Positions 1 through 5,101 of a stretch of 5,101 nucleotides of DNA are shown one piece after another. The notes under the pieces are model-generated. The model was not told the origin of the DNA. It was given only the letters and a program-made list of their open reading frames with translations, and made no database searches. Position numbers and translations under genes: made by a program. Origin of the DNA: Mariprofundaceae bacterium (GTDB taxonomy: Bacteria; Pseudomonadota; Zetaproteobacteria; Mariprofundales; Mariprofundaceae); NCBI GenBank assembly GCA_030950865.1, contig JAUZQR010000175.1, forward strand, positions 1-5,101, written 5' to 3'. Positions within the stretch are counted from its first letter, which is position 1; each line of letters opens with the position of its first letter.

Positions 1-1
1 A

Positions 2-946
2 ACACAATGGTTGCATGAGGTGTTGGATGTAAGCTTTGATGTTCGTTTGTTGGCTGGCGATGCATCCTTTCGCCGTTATTTCCGCGTTTATGCAGGCGAT
101 ACGAGTTGGGTATTGATGGATGCCCCGCCTGAAAAAGAAGATTGCTCGCCTTTTTTAAGGGTTAGAGCATGGTTTCAGCATGCACAGTTACGTGTGCCTG
201 ATTTAATAGCTGAAGATAAGCAACAAGGCTTCTTGCTGCTGCAAGATTTTGGCGATGATACTTGGGCTGTACACTTGCAACAAGGCGGTGATGTCATACC
301 TCTTTTTCAAGATGCTTTGCGACAATTGCACGTATTACAGGCTGCTCAAGAAAGTTTTGAACTGCCAATTTTTGATGTCGCACGCATGCAGCGCGAGTGT
401 GACCTTTATTTGGATTGGTATTTACCCAAGGTTATGGGTTATGTGCCAACGGAGTCTGAACGCGTATTGTTTCATGCTGCGTTATTACCATCTTTACAAC
501 GTTTACAAGCACTGCCACAAGCTGCGGTTCATTTGGATTATCATTCGCGAAATTTGATGGTTCCTGAGAGTGGTCTGCCACTTGGCATTATTGATTTTCA
601 GGATGCTGTTCTAGGACCTATCACCTATGATTTGGCATCATTGTTATATGATTGTTATCAAGATTACCCTGAATCATTGCGTCGTGAATGGAGTGCATAC
701 TTTTTCTCAGCATTGCCCAGTGCATCGAAAGCATATTTTGCAGGTTTTGATGATTGGCATGAATCATTGCGTTTAACAGCTTTTCAACGGCATATCAAAG
801 CCATAGGCATTTTTGCGCGTTTGGCATACCGCGATGGTAAACAAGGTTTTTTGGATGAAATACCACTAACAAAACGACATTTACACGATGAGATGAAGGT
901 TTTGAACTTGCCAAGTGCTGTGGTCGAACTGTTGCAACAAGGCTAA
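2..946 (+). CDS. amgK: AmgK-type N-acetylmuramate/N-acetylglucosamine sugar kinase, 5' end cut by window edge
   Basis: This is a phosphotransferase of the aminoglycoside/choline kinase fold. The closest remembered match is AmgK, the cytoplasmic anomeric kinase that makes MurNAc-1-phosphate in the peptidoglycan-recycling route bypassing de novo UDP-MurNAc synthesis. Counting from the TTG at 11, one sees the N-terminal GDASFRRYFRV block (residues 16-26), MDAPPEKEDC (36-45), LLLQDFGDDTW (75-85), the catalytic loop HLDYHSRN (HxDxxxxN, 174-181) and the metal-binding IIDFQDA (193-199). The C-terminal block GIFARLAYRDGK (266-277) is also AmgK-like. The reading frame stays open to the left edge, and the codons before the TTG read T-Q-W, which fits the expected family N-terminus (LTxWL). 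The true start is therefore probably a few codons outside the window and the TTG is not it. The gene ends with TAA at 944-946. The usual partner murU does not follow; minus-strand genes converge on it instead. The family is clear, but substrate specificity is inferred. Confidence 0.85.
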   Translation, partial: TQWLHEVLDVSFDVRLLAGDASFRRYFRVYAGDTSWVLMDAPPEKEDCSPFLRVRAWFQHAQLRVPDLIAEDKQQGFLLLQDFGDDTWAVHLQQGGDVIPLFQDALRQLHVLQAAQESFELPIFDVARMQRECDLYLDWYLPKVMGYVPTESERVLFHAALLPSLQRLQALPQAAVHLDYHSRNLMVPESGLPLGIIDFQDAVLGPITYDLASLLYDCYQDYPESLRREWSAYFFSALPSASKAYFAGFDDWHESLRLTAFQRHIKAIGIFARLAYRDGKQGFLDEIPLTKRHLHDEMKVLNLPSAVVELLQQG

Positions 947-971
947 CTTTCAGAACCTTGCATGTGTTGCT

Positions 972-997
972 GACTCTTTCTCGTCCAAGAAAGAATC
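972..997. terminator. Hairpin between convergent genes, possible bidirectional terminator
   Basis: Arms 972-981 (GACTCTTTCT) and 988-997 (AGAAAGAATC) pair over 10 positions around a 6-base loop. The single imperfect position (974/995) is C-A in plus-strand RNA but a G-U wobble in minus-strand RNA, so the hairpin is fully paired only in the transcript of the anti-sigma gene. It lies 25 bp after the amgK stop and 56 bp after the anti-sigma stop. No T-run follows on either strand, so intrinsic termination is uncertain. Confidence 0.3.
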
Positions 998-1053
998 AAA
1001 GAATGTCATCCTGAAAAACTAACACTACGGCGCAGCTTGAACAGGGAATTAGG

Positions 1054-1302
1054 CTACTTCTCTTTTTCCAACACTGATTGAATACGCTGCTTGGCCTCAA
1101 TGGGTAGCTGAATATCTTGTTTAAGGTCATGTTCACGAATTTGCTCGAAAATGCCCGCCATCGTTTGCAAACTTTGATGGTAATTACGGCACAAACCACA
1201 CATAGCAAAATGCAATTTAAGTTGCAATTTTTCTGCTAGAGACAAATCGCGATCAAAGCTCTCTGATGTTAGTTGGCTAACGCGTTTACAGGCGTGTTTC
1301 AT
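1054..1302 (-). CDS. Small zinc-finger anti-sigma factor (ZAS / zf-HC2 type)
   Basis: This 82-residue soluble protein probably binds and inhibits the sigma factor encoded just upstream. The N-terminal half holds C5 and the H31-x3-C35-x2-C38 zinc motif (HFAMCGLC), the signature of zinc-binding anti-sigma (ZAS) proteins; the C-terminal half is charged and likely helical. There is no membrane segment, so it would act in the cytoplasm, unlike RseA-type anti-sigma factors. I chose the ATG at 1302-1300 because it overlaps the sigma stop codon as ATGA, implying translational coupling, and because a GGAGG lies 12 bp upstream. An in-frame ATG at 1326 would place that GGAGG inside the gene. The closest pattern I know is the neisserial sigma-E/MseR pair, a ZAS anti-sigma linked to oxidative repair of methionine. 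Redox sensing here is inference from the His-Cys-Cys cluster. It could also be a zf-HC2 protein without sigma-inhibiting activity, though context makes that less likely. Confidence 0.82.
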   Translation of the reverse strand: MKHACKRVSQLTSESFDRDLSLAEKLQLKLHFAMCGLCRNYHQSLQTMAGIFEQIREHDLKQDIQLPIEAKQRIQSVLEKEK

Positions 1303-1871
1303 GATTTTGAATGACCTCCAAACCAATGCTCATGCAGACATGTTTGCAGGGCAAGCCTAGCACGGTGCATCAGTACATGCAGGTGAGTCGGCGTAATATC
1401 ATAAGCATTACAAATACTTTCACTATCATCGCCAGCGAGTTCGCGCATCTCAAAAACGTGGCGTTGTTTTTCAGGTAAATGCGATAAACATTCTTGTAAA
1501 ACTTGACGAAATTCTTGATTATCACATAAAGCTTCTGGGTTATCACGCCAAGCCGATGGTGAGTGTTGCCAGCTTCCATTTTCAGAAAAATGTGCGGAGG
1601 TTGGATCATTTTCCAATCTATCGGAGATTTTTCGATGACGTATTTCTTTGCGAATATGATCAATAATTTTGTGTTTCATGATGCCTACCAGCCATGTTCG
1701 CAGTGTTGAATCACCCTTGAAACGCTCATGCCCTCGCCATGCTGCCAAGAGTGTTTCTTGCACCATATCGCTTGCTAATTCCGTATCGTGTAGACGAGAT
1801 AAAGCATAGCGGAAGAGATAATCGCCATGCTCTTTTAACCATAACTCAGGATTCATTTCTTTGTCGGTCAT
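1299..1871 (-). CDS. ECF-type RNA polymerase sigma-70 factor
   Basis: A 190-residue alternative sigma factor with only regions 2 and 4, the layout of the ECF group. Region 2 spans about residues 14-80: HGDYLFRYALSRL, then DMVQETLLAAWR (35-46), then FKGDSTLRTWLVGIMKHKII and DHIRKEIRHR, which form the -10 recognition and core-binding helices. A linker of about 40 residues follows. Region 4 spans about 120-185 and includes LPEKQRHVFEMRE (132-144) and the helix-turn-helix ending PTHLHVLMHRARLAL (161-175). The long linker and the HGDYLFRYA start resemble the sigma subfamily usually paired with small zinc-finger proteins. I chose the ATG at 1871. An in-frame TTG at 1892 and an ATG at 1856 are alternatives, none with a strong ribosome site. 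The stop overlaps the anti-sigma ATG by 4 bp. The regulon cannot be read from this window. Confidence 0.88.
   Translation of the reverse strand: MTDKEMNPELWLKEHGDYLFRYALSRLHDTELASDMVQETLLAAWRGHERFKGDSTLRTWLVGIMKHKIIDHIRKEIRHRKISDRLENDPTSAHFSENGSWQHSPSAWRDNPEALCDNQEFRQVLQECLSHLPEKQRHVFEMRELAGDDSESICNAYDITPTHLHVLMHRARLALQTCLHEHWFGGHSKS
1315..1319 (-). promoter_or_regulatory. Shine-Dalgarno GGAGG for the anti-sigma gene
   Basis: The minus strand reads TGGAGGTC 12 bp before the ATG at 1302. It lies inside the 3' end of the sigma gene and decides the anti-sigma start in favour of the ATGA overlap over the longer frame beginning at 1326. The spacing is slightly long but workable. Confidence 0.7.
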
Positions 1872-1934
1872 GGCTGTATCATGCCAGCGCAAAAGAAGTC
1901 AGCAAGCGGTATTATTCTTGCTAATAGGCTAGTT
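1872..1934. promoter_or_regulatory. Divergent intergenic region with candidate promoter and dyad
   Basis: These 63 bp separate the minus-strand sigma gene from the plus-strand HDOD gene, so promoters for both should lie here or extend into the coding ends. For the HDOD gene, TATTAT at 1910-1915 matches a -10 box at 5 of 6 positions, but no -35 is recognisable at 16-18 bp. An inverted repeat, AGCAAG (1901-1906) and CTTGCT (1917-1922) with a 10-bp centre, surrounds that box and could be an operator. On minus, TTGCTG and CATGAT, 16 bp apart, are only weak promoter matches. A short TAGG 6 bp before the ATG at 1935 is the only ribosome site seen. Confidence 0.35.
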
Positions 1935-2774
1935 ATGAATGACGACCTACAAAACAAACTGATGGGTATGGTAGATCAAATGCCGCCCTTTCCTAAAAGC
2001 GTTCATCGCATTATTGAGCTTTCAGCAGATATGAATTGCGCTCCAAAAGATTTGGTACAAGTGATTGAGCATGATCCTGTGATTACCATGAAATTATTAA
2101 AATTGGTAAACTCGGCATTCTTTTCACTGGCACGAAGTATTGCTTCTGTGCGTCATGCTTTGGTTTATTTGGGCTTGAATACTGTCAAAAATCTTGCGCT
2201 TAGTATTGCCACGGTTGATTCTCTACCGCGCAAAAAAATGGATTGTTTTAGTACCCATGAGTTTTTATTGCATTCATTAACTACAGCATCGATTGCCCAG
2301 CATATTGCCAAAAAGTTCGATGTTGAAACCGATGCGACAGATGTGTTTGTTGCTGCGTTATTACATGATTTTGGTAAAGCTGTATTGGCGCAGTTTGAGA
2401 CTGATTTATTTGCGCAAGCGGTCAAAGAAGCCGCCATTAATGAAGAGCCATTACATATTGCTGAGTTGCGCGTGATTGGTGCTGATCATGCGCAAGTGGG
2501 TGGTATGCTGGCAGAGAAATGGGAGCTTCCCAAAGAGCTTGTTACCTGTATTCAAGCACATCATCAAGGTATAAGCTCGCCTTTGGGTGATTGTATTTTT
2601 GTTGCGAATCAAATCAGTAAGCAGGCTGAATTTGGCCGCAGTGGTAATACGATTGTTGAGGATTTGCCCGATTATATTGTTCAAAGGTTTGGTGTTAATA
2701 TGCAAGAAATGCTTGAACGATTGGGTGATTTGTCGGATGAAAAGGCAAAAGCCAATGCCTTTATTAATATGTAG
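1935..2774 (+). CDS. HDOD-domain regulatory protein
   Basis: A 279-residue protein that is essentially one HDOD domain, a relative of the HD/HD-GYP hydrolases found mostly in bacterial signalling proteins and usually considered non-enzymatic. Family blocks in order are PPFPKSVHRIIEL (17-29), IEHDPVITMKLLKLVNSAFF (44-63), SVRHALVYLGLNTVKNLALS (71-90), LLHSLTTASIAQHIA (111-125), ALLHDFGKAVLAQ (141-153), DHAQVGGMLAEKWELP (184-199) and AHHQ (208-211). Histidines at 113, 144, 185, 209 and 210 and D145 sit where HD-GYP enzymes bind metal. The late aspartate of HD-GYP (in vADvyDA) appears as Asn 225 in FVANQI, consistent with lost catalysis. No receiver, GGDEF, EAL or membrane part is attached. I start at the ATG at 1935; the frame is open back to an ATG at 1881, but that would overlap the divergent sigma region and precede the family N-terminus. 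The MBL hydrolase gene follows after 17 bp, so the two are probably co-transcribed. No specific pathway can be named. Confidence 0.88.
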   Translation: MNDDLQNKLMGMVDQMPPFPKSVHRIIELSADMNCAPKDLVQVIEHDPVITMKLLKLVNSAFFSLARSIASVRHALVYLGLNTVKNLALSIATVDSLPRKKMDCFSTHEFLLHSLTTASIAQHIAKKFDVETDATDVFVAALLHDFGKAVLAQFETDLFAQAVKEAAINEEPLHIAELRVIGADHAQVGGMLAEKWELPKELVTCIQAHHQGISSPLGDCIFVANQISKQAEFGRSGNTIVEDLPDYIVQRFGVNMQEMLERLGDLSDEKAKANAFINM

Positions 2775-2791
2775 TTGGGAAGGGTAGGTAT

Positions 2792-3679
2792 ATGAAAATA
2801 CGTTTTTGGGGTGTGCGCGGCTCCATTCCATCGCCTGGGCCGAAAACTGTGCGTTATGGTGGTAATACGACGTGTATTGAAGTGCGCTCTGATAATGACA
2901 CACTGATTATTTTAGATGCAGGAACGGGCATTTTTCCATTATCGCAAAGTTTGTTTCCAGAATTTCCACTGCAAGCCCATATTTTCAACACCCATACACA
3001 CTGGGATCATATTCAAGGTTTACCATTCTTCATTCCATTTTTTGTACCTGGCAATCAGGTGAATATTTATGGTGCATCCGATCCCATATCACAAAAAGGT
3101 ATCAGTGAGATTTTAACCACGCAGCTGCAATACCGTTTTTTCCCTATTCGAGAAGCAGAACTCAAGGCAGATATTGCTTATGAATCACTTGTAGAATCGC
3201 AAGTTATTCAAATTGGCGATGCACTGATTACGCCTGTCTTGATGAATCACCCTGTGATTAATTTTGGTTATCGCATTGACTGTAATGGTAAATCTATGTT
3301 TTTTACAGGCGACCATGAGCCTGCAAGCAATATTTATGCACCAGAAGATGAAGAGTATGATGAATATCAAATTCTGATTGAACAAAAAAATAAGAGTATG
3401 ATTGATGCTATTCAAGGTGTGGATGTGATGATTTCAGATGCCTCTTATACCCCTGAAGAATATCCCGCTAAAAAAGGTTGGGGGCATGGAACCTATGACA
3501 CAGGCATGGCAATGGCGCGCGAAGCTGGTGTTGGTAAATTGTATTGCACCCACCATGAACCAACGCGCAGTGATGATGCTTTGGAAGCTGTGTTTGCAGA
3601 AGCATTGACGCGGAATCCTAGAAAAGACGGTGATCCTGAATACCTTCTAGCCCAAGAAGGTTTAACGATTGAGTGGTAG
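2792..3679 (+). CDS. MBL-fold metallo-hydrolase, WGVRGSIP family (possible phosphodiesterase)
   Basis: A 295-residue metallo-beta-lactamase-fold protein, probably cytoplasmic as no signal peptide is present. The N-terminus FWGVRGSIPSPGPKTVRYGG (5-24) and NTTCIEVRS are typical of the COG1235-like branch, which includes PhnP-type cyclic phosphodiesterases. The dinuclear metal site is complete: H68-T-H70-W-D72-H73, H153 in MNHPVINFGYR, and D174 in FFTGDHEP. D216 (ISDASYTPEEY), H232 (GWGHGT) and H254/H255 (CTHHEP) complete the usual active-site set. The length fits a single-domain member. GGAAGGG at 2778-2784 sits 7 bp before the ATG and is the best ribosome site in the window. Its position right after an HDOD gene suggests a shared signalling role, for example on a cyclic nucleotide. 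That substrate is inference only; other phosphodiesters or thioesters are equally compatible. Confidence 0.87.
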   Translation: MKIRFWGVRGSIPSPGPKTVRYGGNTTCIEVRSDNDTLIILDAGTGIFPLSQSLFPEFPLQAHIFNTHTHWDHIQGLPFFIPFFVPGNQVNIYGASDPISQKGISEILTTQLQYRFFPIREAELKADIAYESLVESQVIQIGDALITPVLMNHPVINFGYRIDCNGKSMFFTGDHEPASNIYAPEDEEYDEYQILIEQKNKSMIDAIQGVDVMISDASYTPEEYPAKKGWGHGTYDTGMAMAREAGVGKLYCTHHEPTRSDDALEAVFAEALTRNPRKDGDPEYLLAQEGLTIEW

Positions 3680-3735
3680 TTGAGAGAGGCTATCGTTACG
3701 CTCTAAAACTTGTATAGGATCTTTATAGCATCCAG

Positions 3736-3767
3736 TCAGATGAGGGAACTTCACTCTGAGCTTTTTT
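3736..3767 (+). terminator. Rho-independent terminator after the HDOD-MBL operon
   Basis: The stem TCAGATGAG (3736-3744) pairs with TTCA plus TCTGA (3750-3753 and 3755-3759), with C3754 bulged, one G-U pair and a 5-base loop. After two bases a run of six T follows (3762-3767). It begins 56 bp after the MBL stop codon. The stem is only moderately GC-rich, so efficiency is uncertain, but position and T-run fit. Confidence 0.5.
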
Positions 3768-3795
3768 CAGTGAGTACAAAGCCTATTGGATATGC

Positions 3796-3804
3796 TGTAA
3801 TAAT
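3796..3804 (+). promoter_or_regulatory. Candidate extended -10 promoter for the permease gene
   Basis: TGTAATAAT has a TG followed by one base and AATAAT (5 of 6 to TATAAT), 17 bp before the permease ATG. No -35 box is recognisable at the proper distance. It lies after the putative terminator, so an independent promoter is needed here if that terminator works. Weak evidence. Confidence 0.3.
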
Positions 3805-3821
3805 TCATAGATACTGCGCAG

Positions 3822-4622
3822 ATGTCTAAGAGAACTAGTATATTTGTGTCGATTTGTTTTGCATTGCCTGTTTTGGTGCTGCTAACTTCGATGCTGTTAG
3901 GCATAGACGGGCATGTTGTGGATTTGGATTTAGTATTGGCTGGAACTAGTTCTGAGCATCTTTTGGGCTGTGATAATTTAGGGAGAGATGTGTTGTCTCG
4001 CTTGGCAGAAGGTTTGCAGCTTTCCATATTTGTGGGTGTTATCGTCGTTTTATTGGGCGCTATTTTGGGTATTACGATTGGTGTTTTGGCTGGTTGGTAT
4101 GGTGGCTGGTTGGATATTGTGTTGATGCGTATTGCTGATGTGGTGCTCTCCTTTCCAGGCATATTATTAGCCATTGCCTTGGCTGCGATGCTTGGCCCTG
4201 GCGTGGAGAATCTTATTTTGGCGCTGGTGGTGGTGGGTTGGGTTGGATTTGCGCGATTGAGTAGGGTGCAGGTGTTATCTCTAAAATCAGCGGCTTATAT
4301 TGAAGCGGCTTTAGCCAATGGTATGTCTTTTTTGTATATTACATTGCGTCATTTGTTGCCTAATATTGCTGCACCTCTTTTGGTGGAAGCAAGTTTTGGT
4401 TTGGCAGCCGTGATGATTGGTGAGGCGGGTTTATCTTTTTTAGGGGTGGGCGTGCAAGCGCCCGATGCATCATTGGGCACGATGATTCGTGAAGGTACAC
4501 GTTTGATGCTGGTTCAGCCGAGTTTGGTAATTTGGCCAGGGTTGATGTTGTTCTTGGTGGTGATGGCGGTCAATGTGTTGGGTGATGCGCTGCGTGACCG
4601 TTTGGATGTAAAACGGGTGTAA
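3822..4622 (+). CDS. DppC/OppC-type peptide ABC transporter permease (orphan in this window)
   Basis: A 266-residue inner-membrane permease subunit of the peptide/nickel (DppC/OppC/NikC) ABC importer class. Six hydrophobic segments are visible at roughly 7-27, 66-90, 104-124, 129-146, 184-208 and 235-256. The family block LGCDNLGRDVLSRLAEG (48-64) precedes TM2. The EAA loop that docks to the ATPase is clear: E161-AALANG through HLLPN (177-181). GEAGLSFLGVGVQAPDASLG (200-219) and the end NVLGDALRDRLD (251-262) are also diagnostic. It is somewhat shorter than E. coli DppC (about 300), mainly at the N-terminus. An in-frame TAA at 3801 with no other start codon after it makes ATG 3822 the first usable start; no clear Shine-Dalgarno is seen. 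A DppB-type partner normally sits directly upstream, but only 142 noncoding bp and the MBL gene are there, and no ATPase or binding protein is adjacent. Substrate is unknown (peptide, nickel or other). Confidence 0.9.
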   Translation: MSKRTSIFVSICFALPVLVLLTSMLLGIDGHVVDLDLVLAGTSSEHLLGCDNLGRDVLSRLAEGLQLSIFVGVIVVLLGAILGITIGVLAGWYGGWLDIVLMRIADVVLSFPGILLAIALAAMLGPGVENLILALVVVGWVGFARLSRVQVLSLKSAAYIEAALANGMSFLYITLRHLLPNIAAPLLVEASFGLAAVMIGEAGLSFLGVGVQAPDASLGTMIREGTRLMLVQPSLVIWPGLMLFLVVMAVNVLGDALRDRLDVKRV

Positions 4623-4671
4623 TTGCCAGTTCGCCGCTGATTTATCCGATAACAGCGTTACAAAATGTTCA

Positions 4672-4699
4672 TTTGCAGGAGCAAACTTCGTTTTTGTTT
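4672..4699 (+). terminator. Weak terminator-like hairpin after the permease gene
   Basis: TTTGC (4672-4676) and GCAAA (4681-4685) form a 5-bp stem with an AGGA loop, followed by a T-rich stretch (4687-4699) interrupted by C and G. A second hairpin, CGCTG/CAGCG at 4635-4639 and 4653-4657 extended by three A-T pairs, sits 12 bp after the permease stop but has no T-run. Either could end the permease transcript; neither is convincing alone. Confidence 0.25.
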
Positions 4700-4773
4700 C
4701 TCGTTCTCAAACCAACCAGCAGTAACATGAACAATTACATTTATTCAGAATTTCCCTAGATATGAGCCAAGCT

Positions 4774-4851
4774 TGTCATGTTGAGCGTAGCCGAAACATC
4801 TTTTTTTGTGATGTTTTAAAAAAAGATCCTTCGACGTTGCTCGGAATGACA
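4774..4851. repeat. 78-bp imperfect palindromic repeat element beside purB
   Basis: Two 34-bp arms, 4774-4807 and 4818-4851, are inverted around a 10-bp loop (4808-4817). By hand count 25 of 34 positions are complementary, with three more G-U pairs in plus-strand RNA. The outer ends are TGTCAT and ATGACA, and the inner ends are T7 and A7. The right arm carries GATCCTTCGACGTTGCTCGG and the left arm TGAGCGTAGCCGAAACATC. This sequence style, a TGTCAT end with GAGC and TCGAAGGATC inside, matches a dispersed intergenic palindrome that I recall from many bacterial genomes. It ends 5 bp beyond the purB stop codon, so it may also act as the 3' end or mRNA-stabilising structure of purB. Mobility as a small non-autonomous element is inference; no flanking target duplication was recognised. 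Confidence 0.7.
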
Positions 4852-4856
4852 GTTTT

Positions 4857-5101
<245 letters not shown>

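Noticed and set aside
249..557. Open frame of 102 codons inside the amgK gene on plus
   Set aside because: It overlaps a gene with clear kinase motifs, shows no family features, and has the composition of a shifted frame (rich in Cys, Tyr, Leu).
276..943. 12-base repeat TTGCAACAAGGC at 276-287 and 932-943
   Set aside because: Both copies are coding (Leu-Gln-Gln-Gly) in the same frame of one gene; short recurrent codon use explains it.
1370..1663. Second minus-strand frame of 97 codons inside the sigma gene
   Set aside because: It is a shifted frame of a gene whose sigma regions 2 and 4 are intact; no motif of its own.
1872..1892. Longer sigma factor starting at TTG 1892
   Set aside because: The extra residues add nothing recognisable, no ribosome site precedes it, and an ATG lies 7 codons on in a better place for the family N-terminus.
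1881..1934. Longer HDOD protein starting at ATG 1881
   Set aside because: The 18 extra residues do not resemble the family start and would occupy the divergent promoter region; the ATG at 1935 has a short TAGG at proper spacing.
2451..2903. Minus-strand open frame of 150 codons across the HDOD-MBL junction
   Set aside because: It is antisense to two well supported genes and their ribosome site, and its translation shows no recognisable domain.
3740..3829. 29-codon plus-strand reading frame ending 8 bp inside the permease start, possible leader peptide
   Set aside because: It begins within the terminator-like hairpin, lacks a ribosome site and shows no attenuator pattern or remnant of DppB, so coupling is only a theoretical possibility.
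3767..4174. Minus-strand open frame of 135 codons opposite the permease start
   Set aside because: It is antisense to a gene with clear permease motifs; its Thr/Asn/Pro/Ser-rich translation is what an antisense of hydrophobic codons gives.
4666..4733. Inverted repeat TGTTCAT (4666-4672) and ATGAACA (4727-4733)
   Set aside because: Seven-base arms 54 bp apart with no extension or associated feature are expected by chance in an AT-rich spacer.

Overview
The window looks like chromosomal DNA of a moderately AT-rich Pseudomonadota (proteobacterium). The evidence is an AmgK-type sugar kinase, an E. coli-type PurB C-terminus, an ECF sigma factor paired with a small zinc-finger anti-sigma factor, and an HDOD protein. 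A gamma- or zeta-proteobacterial origin is my best guess, but nothing here fixes the genus. There is no tRNA, rRNA, CRISPR array, transposase or phage gene. Both ends cut through genes.

Left part (1-1053): a 5'-truncated amgK-like gene on + ends at 946 and converges on a minus-strand pair. The gap of about 107 bp holds one hairpin. Middle left (1054-1871): the minus-strand pair is an ECF sigma factor followed by an 82-residue soluble zinc-finger protein that overlaps it by 4 bp (ATGA), a typical sigma/anti-sigma arrangement. A 63-bp intergenic stretch (1872-1934) separates the sigma gene from a divergent plus-strand operon.

Middle right (1935-3767): an HDOD-domain protein and, 17 bp later, a metallo-beta-lactamase-fold hydrolase of the WGVRGSIP type. 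They probably share one transcript that ends at a hairpin plus T6 at 3736-3767. Together they look like a small signalling or regulatory unit with unknown input and substrate.

Right part (3822-5101): a lone DppC/OppC-type peptide ABC permease without a DppB partner, ATPases or binding protein in view. It is followed by an intergenic region with a 78-bp imperfect palindrome (34-bp arms, 10-bp loop) that stops 5 bp short of the purB stop codon. The C-terminal 80 residues of purB are on minus.

Most genes here are ordinary. I do not see a convincing new system. The points most worth a second look are the HDOD-MBL pair, the orphan permease and the palindromic repeat beside purB.
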